NCBI GenBank assembly: GCA_934446675.1 | Contig: CAKSEL010000018.1 | Span: 1-37,095, forward strand | Direction: 5' to 3' | Source: an uncultured Eubacteriales bacterium | GTDB lineage: Bacteria; Bacillota; Clostridia; Oscillospirales; CAG-382 | DNA length: 37,095 bases | Shown: positions 15,542 to 24,900 of the stretch, one piece after another | How the letters are laid out: the number at the start of each line of letters is the position of its first letter | Numbering within the stretch: the first letter of the stretch is position 1 | Notes under the pieces: model-generated | The model's input: only the letters and a program-made list of their open reading frames with translations | What the model was told of the DNA's origin: nothing | The model's database searches: none | Program-made: the position numbers and the translations under genes

Positions 15542-17492
15542 CGCGCAGATTGATTTAATCGAATATGCAAAAAGTGTCGGATTTGAAGTTTATGCGTGCA
15601 GTTATACAAACACCGATAAAGGCATACCGAAAGCGGATGTTTTTGCGCAGATAAATATAACGGACGCAGAAAAAATCGAAAGCTATGTTAAAGAAAACAG
15701 TATAGATTACATATATTCCGTCGGCAGCGATATTGCCGTGCCGGCATTTTCCAAAGTTGCGGAAAATCTGAATATGTTTCATTTTGTGTCGGGTAAAACC
15801 GCAGAAATCTGCTGCAATAAACATCTTATGCGAAAAGCGCTCGGCACTGATAATGCTTTCAACGTACCTTTCACGGTCTGCCAAACGCTTGATGAGGCAA
15901 GAAGTGCGCACTTTTATCCGCTCATGATAAAGCCTGTTGATTCGCAGGGGCAGAGAGGCGTTTTCATGGCGGAGAATTTTGAAGAACTCACGCAGTGTTT
16001 TGAACGTGCCATGAGTTATTCGAGAAACGGAAAAGTAATTCTTGAAAAGCACATATCGGGAAATGAGGTTTCGGTAAATGCCTATGTAAAGGACGGCGAA
16101 ATTATCTTTTCCATGCTTTCAGACCGCGAATCTTTCGCAAATCTGCCGGGCGGCATAATCAAAGCCCATCATCTTCCTTCCGTTTTTGAAAAAACGAAGA
16201 CGCATGAAAAAATAAATATGCTTGTATGCGAAACGGCAGCAAAGCTTGAAATAGAAAACGGCCCCGTTTACTTTCAGATCAAAGTATCGGAAGGACACCC
16301 TTATCTGATAGAGGTTACTCCGCGGCTTGACGGCTGCCATATGTGGCGGCTGATTAAGCAATACTGCGACGTTGATCTTCTGGAAATGACGGTAAAGCAC
16401 CTGCTCGGCGAAAGCATTTGTGTTCCGGAATATCAGGTAAGCAAAACTCCTGTCCACACGGAATTTTTCTGCGAGGTGCCGGATACGGTTTTCAATGCCG
16501 GAAAATATGAGAGTTTTACCGCCGATTATAAAAGAATGTATTATAATACCGGAGATACCGTCAAAAAAATAAACGGATATATGGAAAAATGCGGCTATCG
16601 CATTTTCAGCTCTCCGCGGAAAATCGGTCTTGTCGGCGGAAGCGGATTTATAGGAAGCTGCTTTCAAAGTATGTATTCAAATGCGGCTCGGCTTTGCGAT
16701 GTTTCAAGAAAAAACGGTGCTGTCACAGAATATACCGCGGAACAGCTTGAAAAAGCACTGTACGGCTGCGACAGCGCTGTTATATTTGCTGCAAAGAAAG
16801 TAAACCCCGATGAAAAACAGTCGTTTATGCTGTATGAGGATAATATAAAAACGCTTGAAAACACGCTTATTGCCTGCGTGAAACTCGGAATAAAGAATAT
16901 TGTTTATCTTTCGTCAAGGTGCGTGTATGCAAATACGCAGAAATCGCCCGTCGGCGAAAACGGTGAGATAGCGCCGATCAATTACTACGGAATTTCAAAG
17001 TATTCGTGCGAACTTCTCTGCGATTATTATAACCGCAATTTCGGAACGAATATTAAAATTCTGCGTCTTTCACAGGTCGTAGGAAACGACAGAAACGGAT
17101 ATCTGATAAGCAGATATGTTGAAAATGCGTCAGACGGAAAACCTCTTGCGGTGTACGGAAATGCACTCGGAAAACGCGATTATATCTATGTAAAAGACGC
17201 GTGCTCCGCAATATGGCTCGCACTTGACAAATACCTGCTTTGCGGAGTGTACAATATAGGTTCGGGAACAGGAACAAGCAATGCCGAACTTGCAAAGGCG
17301 GTAATCGACGGCGTTGGTTCTTCTTCGGAAATCAAGTTTTTCCGCGATAAAAAGGAAGACGTTTCCGTTTGTTATCTCAATACGGCAAAAGCAAAAAATG
17401 AACTTGGATTTGAATGCAGTTACAGCCTTACGCAGGCTTTCGGAGAACTGAGCGCACAAAAAAGAGGAACAAAATATGAAAATACCATTTAA
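15507..17492 (+). CDS. ATP-grasp ligase fused to an SDR sugar-nucleotide epimerase/dehydratase
   Basis: This is a 661-residue, two-domain cytoplasmic enzyme. Residues 1 to about 330 form an ATP-grasp carboxylate-amine ligase: pre-ATP-grasp Rossmann VLGAGNAQIDLIEYA, nucleotide Lys in PLMIKPVDSQGQRG (138-151), EKHISGNEVSVNAYV, and the metal-binding IEVTPRLDG (268-276), where Thr replaces the usual Asn of ExNxR. Residues about 372-661 are an extended SDR with GLVGGSGFIG (374-383), YLSSRCVYA and the catalytic pair in YGISK (Tyr494, Lys498), plus GKRDYIYVKDA and YNIGSGTG. Genes on both sides overlap it (35 and 17 bases). TGGAGAT lies 8 bases before ATG 15507. A reasonable role is amino-acylation of the 4-amino group of the WecE product, with the SDR changing a keto or epimeric state. 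This is inference; no substrate residues are diagnostic. Confidence 0.85.
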   Translation: MKKKLLVLGAGNAQIDLIEYAKSVGFEVYACSYTNTDKGIPKADVFAQINITDAEKIESYVKENSIDYIYSVGSDIAVPAFSKVAENLNMFHFVSGKTAEICCNKHLMRKALGTDNAFNVPFTVCQTLDEARSAHFYPLMIKPVDSQGQRGVFMAENFEELTQCFERAMSYSRNGKVILEKHISGNEVSVNAYVKDGEIIFSMLSDRESFANLPGGIIKAHHLPSVFEKTKTHEKINMLVCETAAKLEIENGPVYFQIKVSEGHPYLIEVTPRLDGCHMWRLIKQYCDVDLLEMTVKHLLGESICVPEYQVSKTPVHTEFFCEVPDTVFNAGKYESFTADYKRMYYNTGDTVKKINGYMEKCGYRIFSSPRKIGLVGGSGFIGSCFQSMYSNAARLCDVSRKNGAVTEYTAEQLEKALYGCDSAVIFAAKKVNPDEKQSFMLYEDNIKTLENTLIACVKLGIKNIVYLSSRCVYANTQKSPVGENGEIAPINYYGISKYSCELLCDYYNRNFGTNIKILRLSQVVGNDRNGYLISRYVENASDGKPLAVYGNALGKRDYIYVKDACSAIWLALDKYLLCGVYNIGSGTGTSNAELAKAVIDGVGSSSEIKFFRDKKEDVSVCYLNTAKAKNELGFECSYSLTQAFGELSAQKRGTKYENTI

Positions 17493-18612
17493 TATACCGC
17501 CGTCTGTCGGTACCGAACAGGATTTTATCTGCGACGCAATAGGCAGACGCAGGCTGTGCGGCGATAACTTTTACACCAAAGAGTGTAACAGGCTGATTGA
17601 AGAAAAATATCACGCAAAAAAGGCTCTTTTAACGCCGTCATGTACTCATGCTCTTGAAATGTCGGCTCTTCTTTGTGATATAAAACCCGGCGACGAGGTT
17701 ATAATGCCGTCGTTTACCTTTGTTTCGACCGCAAACGCCTTTGTTCTGCGCGGAGCAAAAATTGTGTTTGTCGATATCCGTCCCGATACGCAGAATATTG
17801 ATGAAAAGCTGATTGAGGCAGCTATTACGGATAAAACACGCGCGATAGTTCCGGTTCACTATGCCGGAGTCGGCTGCGAAATGGATTATATATCGGCTCT
17901 TGCAAAGGAGTATTCCTTAAAAGTTGTCGAGGACGCGGCGCAGGGCGTAAACGCTTACTATAACGGCAAGGCTCTCGGCACAATCGGAGATTTCGGAACA
18001 TACAGCTTTCACGAAACAAAGAATTATACCATGGGCGAAGGCGGAGCTTTGCTTGTAAATTCAGAGGAAGACATTTTAAGAGCCGAGATAATCAGGGAAA
18101 AGGGAACAAACCGCGCGGAATTTTTGCTCGGCATGACAGATAAATACACGTGGGTAGACTGCGGTTCTTCGTATCTTCCGAGCGAACTGAGTGCAGCGTA
18201 TCTGTATCCGCAGTTGAATGAGGCGAAACAGATAAACGACGCGCGTCTTGAAAGGTACGATCAGTATTATTCGGGTCTGAAAGAACTTGAAAAAAGAGGA
18301 CGCATAACGCTGCCCGCCGTTCCGGATACCTGTACGCACAACGCGCATATGTTTTACATAAAAACAAAGAGCCTTAAAGAACGGTGCGATTTTATCGGCT
18401 ATATGAAAGCAAGAGATATATCGTGTATGTTTCATTATGTTCCGCTGCATTCCTCGCCGTTCGGCAGAAAATGCTCACGTTTTTGCGGCAGGGACATATA
18501 TACGACACAAACTTCCGAAACTCTTGTAAGACTTCCGATGTATAAGGATCTGACAAAGCAGGAAACAGATTATGTTTTGGAAAACATATATTCATTTTTT
18601 GAGGTAAAATGA
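17476..18612 (+). CDS. wecE: dTDP-4-amino-4,6-dideoxygalactose transaminase (WecE/RffA-type)
   Basis: This PLP enzyme should convert dTDP-4-keto-6-deoxyglucose plus glutamate to dTDP-4-amino-4,6-dideoxygalactose (dTDP-Fuc4N). The 378-residue sequence follows the enterobacterial WecE pattern closely: IPFNIPPSVGTEQD, RRRLCGDNFYTKEC, LTPSCTHALEMSALL, PGDEVIMPSFTFVSTANAFV, IRPDTQNIDEKLI, VPVHYAGVGCEMD, VEDAAQGV (Asp153 binding the pyridine N), then HETKNYTMGEGG with the Schiff-base Lys182, REKGTNRAEF and NAHMFYIKTK. This is far closer to WecE than to generic DegT/StrS enzymes as I know them. It overlaps the fusion gene by 17 bases, with AGAGG ahead of ATG 17476. With rmlA and rmlB upstream it completes a route to dTDP-Fuc4N. 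VioA-type (dTDP-Qui4N) specificity is the main alternative. Confidence 0.9.
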   Translation: MKIPFNIPPSVGTEQDFICDAIGRRRLCGDNFYTKECNRLIEEKYHAKKALLTPSCTHALEMSALLCDIKPGDEVIMPSFTFVSTANAFVLRGAKIVFVDIRPDTQNIDEKLIEAAITDKTRAIVPVHYAGVGCEMDYISALAKEYSLKVVEDAAQGVNAYYNGKALGTIGDFGTYSFHETKNYTMGEGGALLVNSEEDILRAEIIREKGTNRAEFLLGMTDKYTWVDCGSSYLPSELSAAYLYPQLNEAKQINDARLERYDQYYSGLKELEKRGRITLPAVPDTCTHNAHMFYIKTKSLKERCDFIGYMKARDISCMFHYVPLHSSPFGRKCSRFCGRDIYTTQTSETLVRLPMYKDLTKQETDYVLENIYSFFEVK

Positions 18613-18962
18613 CAATGGAGAAAACAAAGCGTCTGATTATTCTTCACATCAATATACTGCTGTTTTCGTTCACGGGCGTGTTTTCAAAGCTTTGCGCGAA
18701 CAGTATAGGCAAAAACGGAATATTCAGTATCTTTACTTTGATTTTTGCGGGACTTATACTTTTAAACTGCGGTATATACGCCGTGTTCTGGCAGCAGAAT
18801 TTAAAGTATTTTGATGTAAATGTCGCATATGCGCACAGATCGGTCTACAACGTGTGGGCCCTTTTGTGGTCGGTGCTGATATTTTCCGAAAAAATTACGT
18901 TCGGTAACGTACTCGGGACAATACTGATTATTACGGGAATTTGGGTGATGCAAAGTGAGTAG
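18609..18962 (+). CDS. Small EamA/SMR-like membrane protein, flippase subunit 1 (ArnE-like)
   Basis: The 117-residue, four-helix membrane protein has hydrophobic segments at about 9-30, 37-61, 70-90 and 95-115, and ends ILIITGIWVMQSE. The late pattern of a helix with conserved Glu (FSEKITFGNVLGTILIITGI) is the EamA/SMR fold as in ArnE/ArnF, which flip undecaprenyl-phosphate-aminoarabinose. ATG 18609 overlaps the aminotransferase stop; a second ATG at 18615 is also possible (GAGGT at 18601-18605). The gene overlaps the next by 8 bases, implying co-production of a heterodimer. It is expected to flip the lipid-linked amino sugar; function is inferred from fold and neighbourhood. Confidence 0.8.
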   Translation: MTMEKTKRLIILHINILLFSFTGVFSKLCANSIGKNGIFSIFTLIFAGLILLNCGIYAVFWQQNLKYFDVNVAYAHRSVYNVWALLWSVLIFSEKITFGNVLGTILIITGIWVMQSE

Positions 18963-19299
18963 TGTTATATCTGCCGTATTAATGGTGCTGAGCGCTTTTG
19001 TTACGGCTTTTTCGCAGATTGTTCTCAAAAAGAGCGCGAATAGTAAGCATAAGAATATTGTTTTTGAATACCTTAATCCGTATGTGCTGTTTTCGTACGC
19101 GTGCTATTTCGGCGTGCTTGTACTTAACGTGTTTATATATACAAAGACGGATTACCGTTTCGGCGTGGTAATAAACTCAATGTCAACGGTGCTTGTAATG
19201 CTTCTTTCACGCATATTTTTGGGAGAAACGGTTACAAAAAAACGCATTGCCGGAAATATCATAATTGTATGCGGTATTCTGGTGTTTATGCTTTTCTGA
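18955..19299 (+). CDS. Small EamA/SMR-like membrane protein, flippase subunit 2 (ArnF-like)
   Basis: The 114-residue protein has four helices at about 3-25, 39-60, 66-88 and 93-114. SQIVLKKSA near the first helix and LGETVTKKRIAGNIIIVCGI near the end match the SMR/EamA pattern (a Glu after helix 3, then a Gly-rich last helix). It starts with GTG 18955 inside the previous gene. The two adjacent half-size proteins fit an obligate heterodimer such as ArnE/ArnF. It is the last gene of the cluster, followed 28 bases later by a hairpin terminator. Confidence 0.8.
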   Translation: MSSVISAVLMVLSAFVTAFSQIVLKKSANSKHKNIVFEYLNPYVLFSYACYFGVLVLNVFIYTKTDYRFGVVINSMSTVLVMLLSRIFLGETVTKKRIAGNIIIVCGILVFMLF

Positions 19300-19327
19300 A
19301 AAAAGCGTAACAGGATAATAAATGTAA

Positions 19328-19371
19328 ATGACGGTTCGTGCACTGCAATGACGCTTGTATCCGTCATTTTT
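19328..19371 (+). terminator. Terminator hairpin TGACGG-N26-CCGTCA (copy B)
   Basis: ATGACGG (19328-19334) and CCGTCAT (19361-19367) are perfect 7-base inverted halves followed by a T-run (19367-19371). It ends the glycosylation cluster. The sequence up to TGACGGTTC and the 26-base spacing match copy A at 3084, and its end lies 4 bases from the -35 of the next promoter. Confidence 0.75.
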
Positions 19372-19374
19372 GCG

Positions 19375-19403
19375 TTGCATTTTCCGCATATCTGTGCTAT
19401 ACT
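19375..19403 (+). promoter_or_regulatory. Sigma-A-type promoter of the LuxR regulator gene
   Basis: TTGCAT (19375-19380), a 17-base spacer, and TATACT (19398-19403) fit the consensus well. The start codon at 19424 lies about 15 bases after the predicted transcript start, with GGAGGAAG in between. Confidence 0.75.
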
Positions 19404-19423
19404 CTTTTGCGGAGGAAGATGCC

Positions 19424-21868
19424 ATGACACCGAAATATGATCTTCAGACCGTGTACCTGCCGAAAAGGCTGTGCAATGAACTTGAAAATATAAAAAAATA
19501 TCCTCTTACCGTGCTCGAGGCACCGTCCGGGTTCGGAAAGACTACGGCGCTTGAGAAGTTTTTTTCACAGCCATGTTTTAAAGACGCGCTTGTAATAAAG
19601 CAGACGCTTTTTACGGATAATACCGCGCAGTATTGGGAAAAATTCTGCCGTGCTCTGTCTGCCGCTGACGAAGTGTGCGCCGGGGCGCTTGAAAAATGCG
19701 GCGTGCCGTGCGCTGAAAACATGCCGGATATATGCGAGATATTCGGAGAGCTTGAATGTGAAAAGCCGGTATATATCGTGCTTGACAATCTTTCGGATAC
19801 GGCGGACGGAATAGATGAATTTGTCGCGGCACTTGGCTCGCGCACGTCGGAAAACCTGCATATTGCGGTGTCGGTGCAGTCGCTCAATCCGTCAAAAAAC
19901 AATTTCAGATATATGTGCGCCGGAAGAGCGTTTTTTATAAATGCCGAGGACTTTACCTTTACCGATGAGGACTGCCGCGCATATTTTGAAAGCGCAGGAG
20001 TTGTGCTTACAGACACCGAACTTTGTGAGCTTATGAGCATTACCGGCGGCTGGATATTTGCGGTATATCTTCAGCTTTTGTTTTATACAAAAAATATGCA
20101 CTTTGAAAAGGGAATACTTGATACGCTTATAAAAAAGGCATTTTTTGACAGACTCGGCGATGAAGAAAAGAAGTTTTTTCTGTCGGTTTCAATGTTCAAG
20201 AGCCTGTCTGCCGCAAAAGGAGCCGATGTGAGCGGCAAAGACGCGGATTTTGTCAGAAATATACTTGACGGCTGCGGCTTTGTGAAATACGATTCAAAAA
20301 CCGGCGAATACTGTTTTCATAATCTTATAAGCGAGTATCTCAGAAAGGAATTTGACAAGCTCGGAAATGAGTCAAAAGAGGCGTATTATCTGAGGGCTGC
20401 GGACTGCGAGCTTGCCTGCGGAGAAAAGCTCTCGGCTTTTGAGCTTTATTATAAAGCTGGCGCATACGAAAAGATATTCTCGATACCGCATACAAGCTAT
20501 GACCTTGCCGATATAGAAAATCCGGCAACGCATAAGATGATATTTGATATACTCGATAAAACTCCGCGCGCCGTAAAGGTGAAATACCCGGAAAGCATGG
20601 TGCCTCTTGCGTTTATACTGTTTTTCCTTAACGAACAGCAAAAGCTTTTTGAAACCGTCGGAGAGATTTTTGAAATTGTCGGAGAATCAAAGCTTTCGCA
20701 GCACGATAAAAACCGCATACTCGGGGAAACGGAGCTGTTGGTGTCGTTTTCGGAGTTTAACGATATAGCAAAAATGAGCGCGCACCATAAAAGGGCTTAT
20801 GAACTTCTCGGCACAAAGGCAAGCCTTATAAATATGAAAAGCACGTGGAGCTTCGGATCTCCGTCCGTAATGTGCCTGTATCATTCGCATTCGGGTGAGC
20901 TTGACAAGGAACTTTCGCTTATGGACGAGTGTATGCCGTGTTATTATAAGCTTACCGGAGGTCACGGCAGCGGTTCCGAATATGCAATGCGCGCAGAGGC
21001 TGAGTTTTTGCGCGGAAACTTTGACGCTGCCGAAACTTTTGCGCACAGGGCTATGTTTGAGGCGCGCGAAAAGCAGCAGAACAGCGTTTATCAGTGCGGA
21101 CTGTTCGTGCTTGCGAACACGGCGGTTTTACGCGCAGATGAGAGCAGACTGTTCGAGGTGCTGTTTTCAATGTCGGAGAGCGCCGCGTCAAATTACGAGG
21201 ATATGTGCAGATATACGCTCGATATGTTTCTGGGATATGTTTACGCATATACATACCGCATCGAAAAGGCGGCGGTCTGGCTTGCAAAAGGAGATATACA
21301 GCCGGACAGGATAGCACCGATGACAATTCCGTTCGCGCATATTGTTTACGGAAAGATATTGCTTGAAAATAAGGAATACGCAAAGCTTTGCGCGTTCTGT
21401 CCGTTTGCACGCAATGCCGCAAAGGAAATTCCTGCCGTGCTCCCGCAAATTTATCTGTATATTTACGAAAGCGCCGCATATAATGCGCTCGGTGAAGCAA
21501 AAAAGGCCGCCGAAGCCTTGAATAATGCGCTGTCGCTTGCCTTGCCCGACGGAATATATATGGCGTTTGCGCAGAATTACGCAAAAATACGGGCTGTTTT
21601 GGGTATGTGCGCGGACAAAACGGCATTACAGAAAATAGCGGCTTTGGGAGAAGAGTACGAAAAGTCCGCAAAGCTCATAGGTTCGGGAAAACCAAAGCTT
21701 TCGCCGAGAGAACGCGAGGTCGCGGGACTTATACGCGAGGGACTTACAAATAAACAGATTGCCGCAAGGCTCTATGTTTCGCTTTCAACCGTAAAAATGA
21801 CGATAAGCAATATATTCGATAAGACCGGAATAAAGTCGCGCGAGCAGCTGAACGACATAAAAATATAA
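19424..21868 (+). CDS. MalT-type (LAL) LuxR-family transcriptional regulator
   Basis: The 814-residue regulator has an N-terminal STAND ATPase domain with Walker A APSGFGKTT (33-41), a Walker B-like VYIVLDNLSD (Asp121), a long middle region of helical TPR-like repeats (about 330-740; for example CELACGEKLSAFELYYKAG and NALGEAKKAAEALNNAL), and a C-terminal LuxR helix-turn-helix with LSPREREVAGLI, LTNKQIAARLYVSLSTVK and SREQLNDIKI. MalT-type proteins are activated by ligand and ATP and then bind DNA as oligomers. I chose ATG 19424 for its GGAGGAAG site; the frame opens at 19355 but would cross the promoter. It stands alone on its transcript and lies 82 bases before the giant secreted protein, which it probably controls. 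The ligand is unknown. Confidence 0.93.
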   Translation: MTPKYDLQTVYLPKRLCNELENIKKYPLTVLEAPSGFGKTTALEKFFSQPCFKDALVIKQTLFTDNTAQYWEKFCRALSAADEVCAGALEKCGVPCAENMPDICEIFGELECEKPVYIVLDNLSDTADGIDEFVAALGSRTSENLHIAVSVQSLNPSKNNFRYMCAGRAFFINAEDFTFTDEDCRAYFESAGVVLTDTELCELMSITGGWIFAVYLQLLFYTKNMHFEKGILDTLIKKAFFDRLGDEEKKFFLSVSMFKSLSAAKGADVSGKDADFVRNILDGCGFVKYDSKTGEYCFHNLISEYLRKEFDKLGNESKEAYYLRAADCELACGEKLSAFELYYKAGAYEKIFSIPHTSYDLADIENPATHKMIFDILDKTPRAVKVKYPESMVPLAFILFFLNEQQKLFETVGEIFEIVGESKLSQHDKNRILGETELLVSFSEFNDIAKMSAHHKRAYELLGTKASLINMKSTWSFGSPSVMCLYHSHSGELDKELSLMDECMPCYYKLTGGHGSGSEYAMRAEAEFLRGNFDAAETFAHRAMFEAREKQQNSVYQCGLFVLANTAVLRADESRLFEVLFSMSESAASNYEDMCRYTLDMFLGYVYAYTYRIEKAAVWLAKGDIQPDRIAPMTIPFAHIVYGKILLENKEYAKLCAFCPFARNAAKEIPAVLPQIYLYIYESAAYNALGEAKKAAEALNNALSLALPDGIYMAFAQNYAKIRAVLGMCADKTALQKIAALGEEYEKSAKLIGSGKPKLSPREREVAGLIREGLTNKQIAARLYVSLSTVKMTISNIFDKTGIKSREQLNDIKI

Positions 21869-21870
21869 AA

Positions 21871-21898
21871 TTAGCCGATGGCCAATTCAAATTATACT
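21871..21898 (+). promoter_or_regulatory. Possible promoter of the giant secreted-protein gene
   Basis: A good -10 hexamer, TATACT (21893-21898), is preceded at 16 bases by the poor -35 TTAGCC (21871-21876). A weak -35 is what one expects for an activator-dependent promoter, and GCCGATGGC (21874-21882) is a small imperfect palindrome beside it. This fits, but does not prove, control by the adjacent LuxR protein. Confidence 0.4.
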
Positions 21899-21950
21899 CT
21901 CTCTTTGGTAAAATTATCATAAGGTAATAAACCGAAGGGAGAATTTTTTT

Positions 21951-24900
21951 ATGAAGAAACGGATTTTATCGCTGATTCTCGTTCTGACGATGATCTTTAC
22001 CTCCTCCGGCGTATTTGCGCTTGAAACAAAACAACCGGAATATAACGCGGAGGAAAATACGGCGGAACTTTATGCCGCCGCCGAAAAGATAAACGTTATC
22101 GAAAAAATATTCGGTAAGAGCGATATTTCAGATGACGGTTCGTATGCCGACAAAGCGCCGTATCGCGACGGGACGTTTCTGTCCGATGTACGCGAGCCTA
22201 TGGTTGCGGATACGTCCGGAGCAAGCGTTTACGGTGATGACAGCCGTATTGCAGGAAGCAGTGTCTGGACGGCGGCGCAAAATCCGGTTTTGCTCTCAAA
22301 TTCAGGGAAAATTACGGTTCACGGTACGACGTATTCTCATGATAAAACGACTTTCAAAGCGCTTGCGGCGTATGAGGGAGATTTTGACGGCGACGGCAGA
22401 AAGAATGAAATTGCCGTAATAGCCGCAATAAAGGGCAACGACGGCGCTTCGCGTATGCTTTTGTGCGTGACGGCTGCCGATACCAAAGATTACCTTGTGC
22501 CGATAGCCGTACTTTATAACAGTTACGGCAGCAAGGCGGATTTTTATAAAGATACAGATAAATTCGTAAACTGCATAGCCATTGTGTGCGCCGACATAAA
22601 CGGCGACGGATACGACGAGATAGTGACCGCAACGCCTACAAGAGGGTTCGGTGAAAACAGCGGCGATGAATACGGCTTTGATAAGTCCGCGGACAGCCGC
22701 GTTTGGTATCTCAATTCCGATGGACGCACGGGCGAAAGCTGGAAAACCTCAGACGGCTGGTGCGAAACGCCGCATAATCTTAACGTGGGTATGCAGATGT
22801 GGGTAAGCGACTGTCACCTCGGCACGCCCGGAACAGCCGCGTCTCTTGCAGCAGGCGATATAAACGGCGACGGATATGACGATATAATAAGCGCGGTTTC
22901 CACGACAAACGCACAGTATACAAATTATGCCGGAAATATGTTTTCGGTATACTATGTCGGCGGTGCAGAACAGTTTTCGGATATGATACTCAACAGAGAT
23001 CCGCTTATGAGATATATAGGCGGAGATGTTGCCGACAGCCTTTCTCTCGGAGTAACTTCGGGCGATGCGTCGGGCTTTGACGTAACCGTAAGCGACGTAG
23101 ACGACAGCGGAAAGCCGACGGTATTCCTTTCCTTTAAGGAAACAAGCCACAGATACGCGGCATATTCCGGAGAAAAGATGTTCACGCCGAGATATTACAT
23201 ATATTCTTTTGACTATAATGAAAAAAAGCAGAATTTTACGGCGTCCCTCGTGCATAAGGGCGGCATACTTCACCACGGCTGGGTCGATTCGACAGACGGC
23301 AGCGACACAGAGTATGTATATAAGCTTGAGCCTTCGGACTGCGCACCCGTAAGAATAGGCGTGCTGAGAGAGGATTTCGGCATAACCGGCGGCAAGACAG
23401 GATATGTTTCGTCGGGTACGATAGTTGCCGATCAGAAATACGTTTCCTTTGTGCGTTATCCCGACGGCAATAAGTACCGCTATGAAACGCGCGACAGCGG
23501 GTCGTTCTCCGGAACATGGGGAACAGATGCGGACACCGGCTGGGGATTCAAAAGCAGCGAATGTGTATTCCCGAATAACGGAATAAATATAACCGATATA
23601 AGAACGGCAAACGTAAGCTTCGACGGCAGAAAATATACCGACGCGGCGCTTATTACGGCGTATTCTTCCGACGGTTACAGAACATATTTTGTGACGGGCG
23701 AAAACGGCTGTTACAGCACACAGCCGGGCAGTACGCTCTCGTCAAAAGCAAAGAAATATACCGTTGCCGCAATGCCTGACGTTGACTCAGACTCGATATA
23801 TTTAAAATATAATAAGCACGTATTCTTCTGGTCAGACCCCGTAATTGTGGCAGCGCTTGCGTCTCCGCCGTATTTCGGCTCTCTCCCGTCGGATATGTAT
23901 ACCAACAGCACAACTACCTACGGCAAGAGCATTTCTTCGGCAACCGGAAATACAAAGTCGTTTACCGTTTCGGCGGGAACTTATGTTTCGACCGAGATAA
24001 AGGCAGGTGCAGGCGGAGTTTCGGGCGTGTTTGAAACCGAGACCGAGGCGCTTATGAGCAGCTCGTCGGAAAATGAGAATACAAACGAAGTAACCTTTAC
24101 GCAGAGCTTTTCTACAAGCGGCGGAGAAGATACCGTAGTGCTTACGACCGTCGGATATGACGCATACGCATATACCGCGTACTATCCCGGAGAAACCGGC
24201 AAAACCGTGTCGTCACCGTATATTGTCTATGTTCCGAGAAACGGTGCGGACGCGGTAAAGACCGCAAGCTTAAACTATGAGGACTATCTTGCATTTACCG
24301 AGTATTCCTCCGACGCACTTCCGTATCTGCATGATGTCTTTACGCATACTGTCGGAAGACCCGAAACATACCCGGACGGAGAGCCGTCGGGCGCTCATGT
24401 GCTGAACGGCAGTGTAATTTCGCACCCCAAGCTCTCAACATTCCCGTCAAATACCGGCTCTCAGACGCTCACGACGGAAATCACCGAGGAAACCTCCGAA
24501 ACGACCTCGACCGGTTCTTCAACAAGCGTAAAGCTCGGCGGAGGAATTGAGTCTGAGGCGGACGATATTTTCGGACTTGCAAGTGCCGGAGCAAAGATAA
24601 CCGTCGGCGGAATTTCCGAAAAGGAATATGAAAGCGGACGCATAAAGACGACGGCGGTCGGAACAAGCTTTGAAGGCACTGTTTTCGGACAGGGCGACGG
24701 AATGAACGTGTCCGGCAGCGGACAGGAAAAGGCGGATTTCAACTGGAGACTTCTGCACTATATATACACATACGGAGAGGGCAACGATATAAAGCAGTTC
24801 CTGGTAATTACATATATTACGTCGGGTGTAACGCAGCCGGAGGGCGTTGTGCCGGAAAGCGTTTCGGTAACACCGTCGTCGCGTAAAGTCGAACAGGTAG

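Noticed and set aside
19444..20040. 198-codon open frame on the minus strand opposite the LuxR gene
   Set aside because: It mirrors the coding bias of a clearly real gene, has no ribosome binding site I can see and shows no protein motif.
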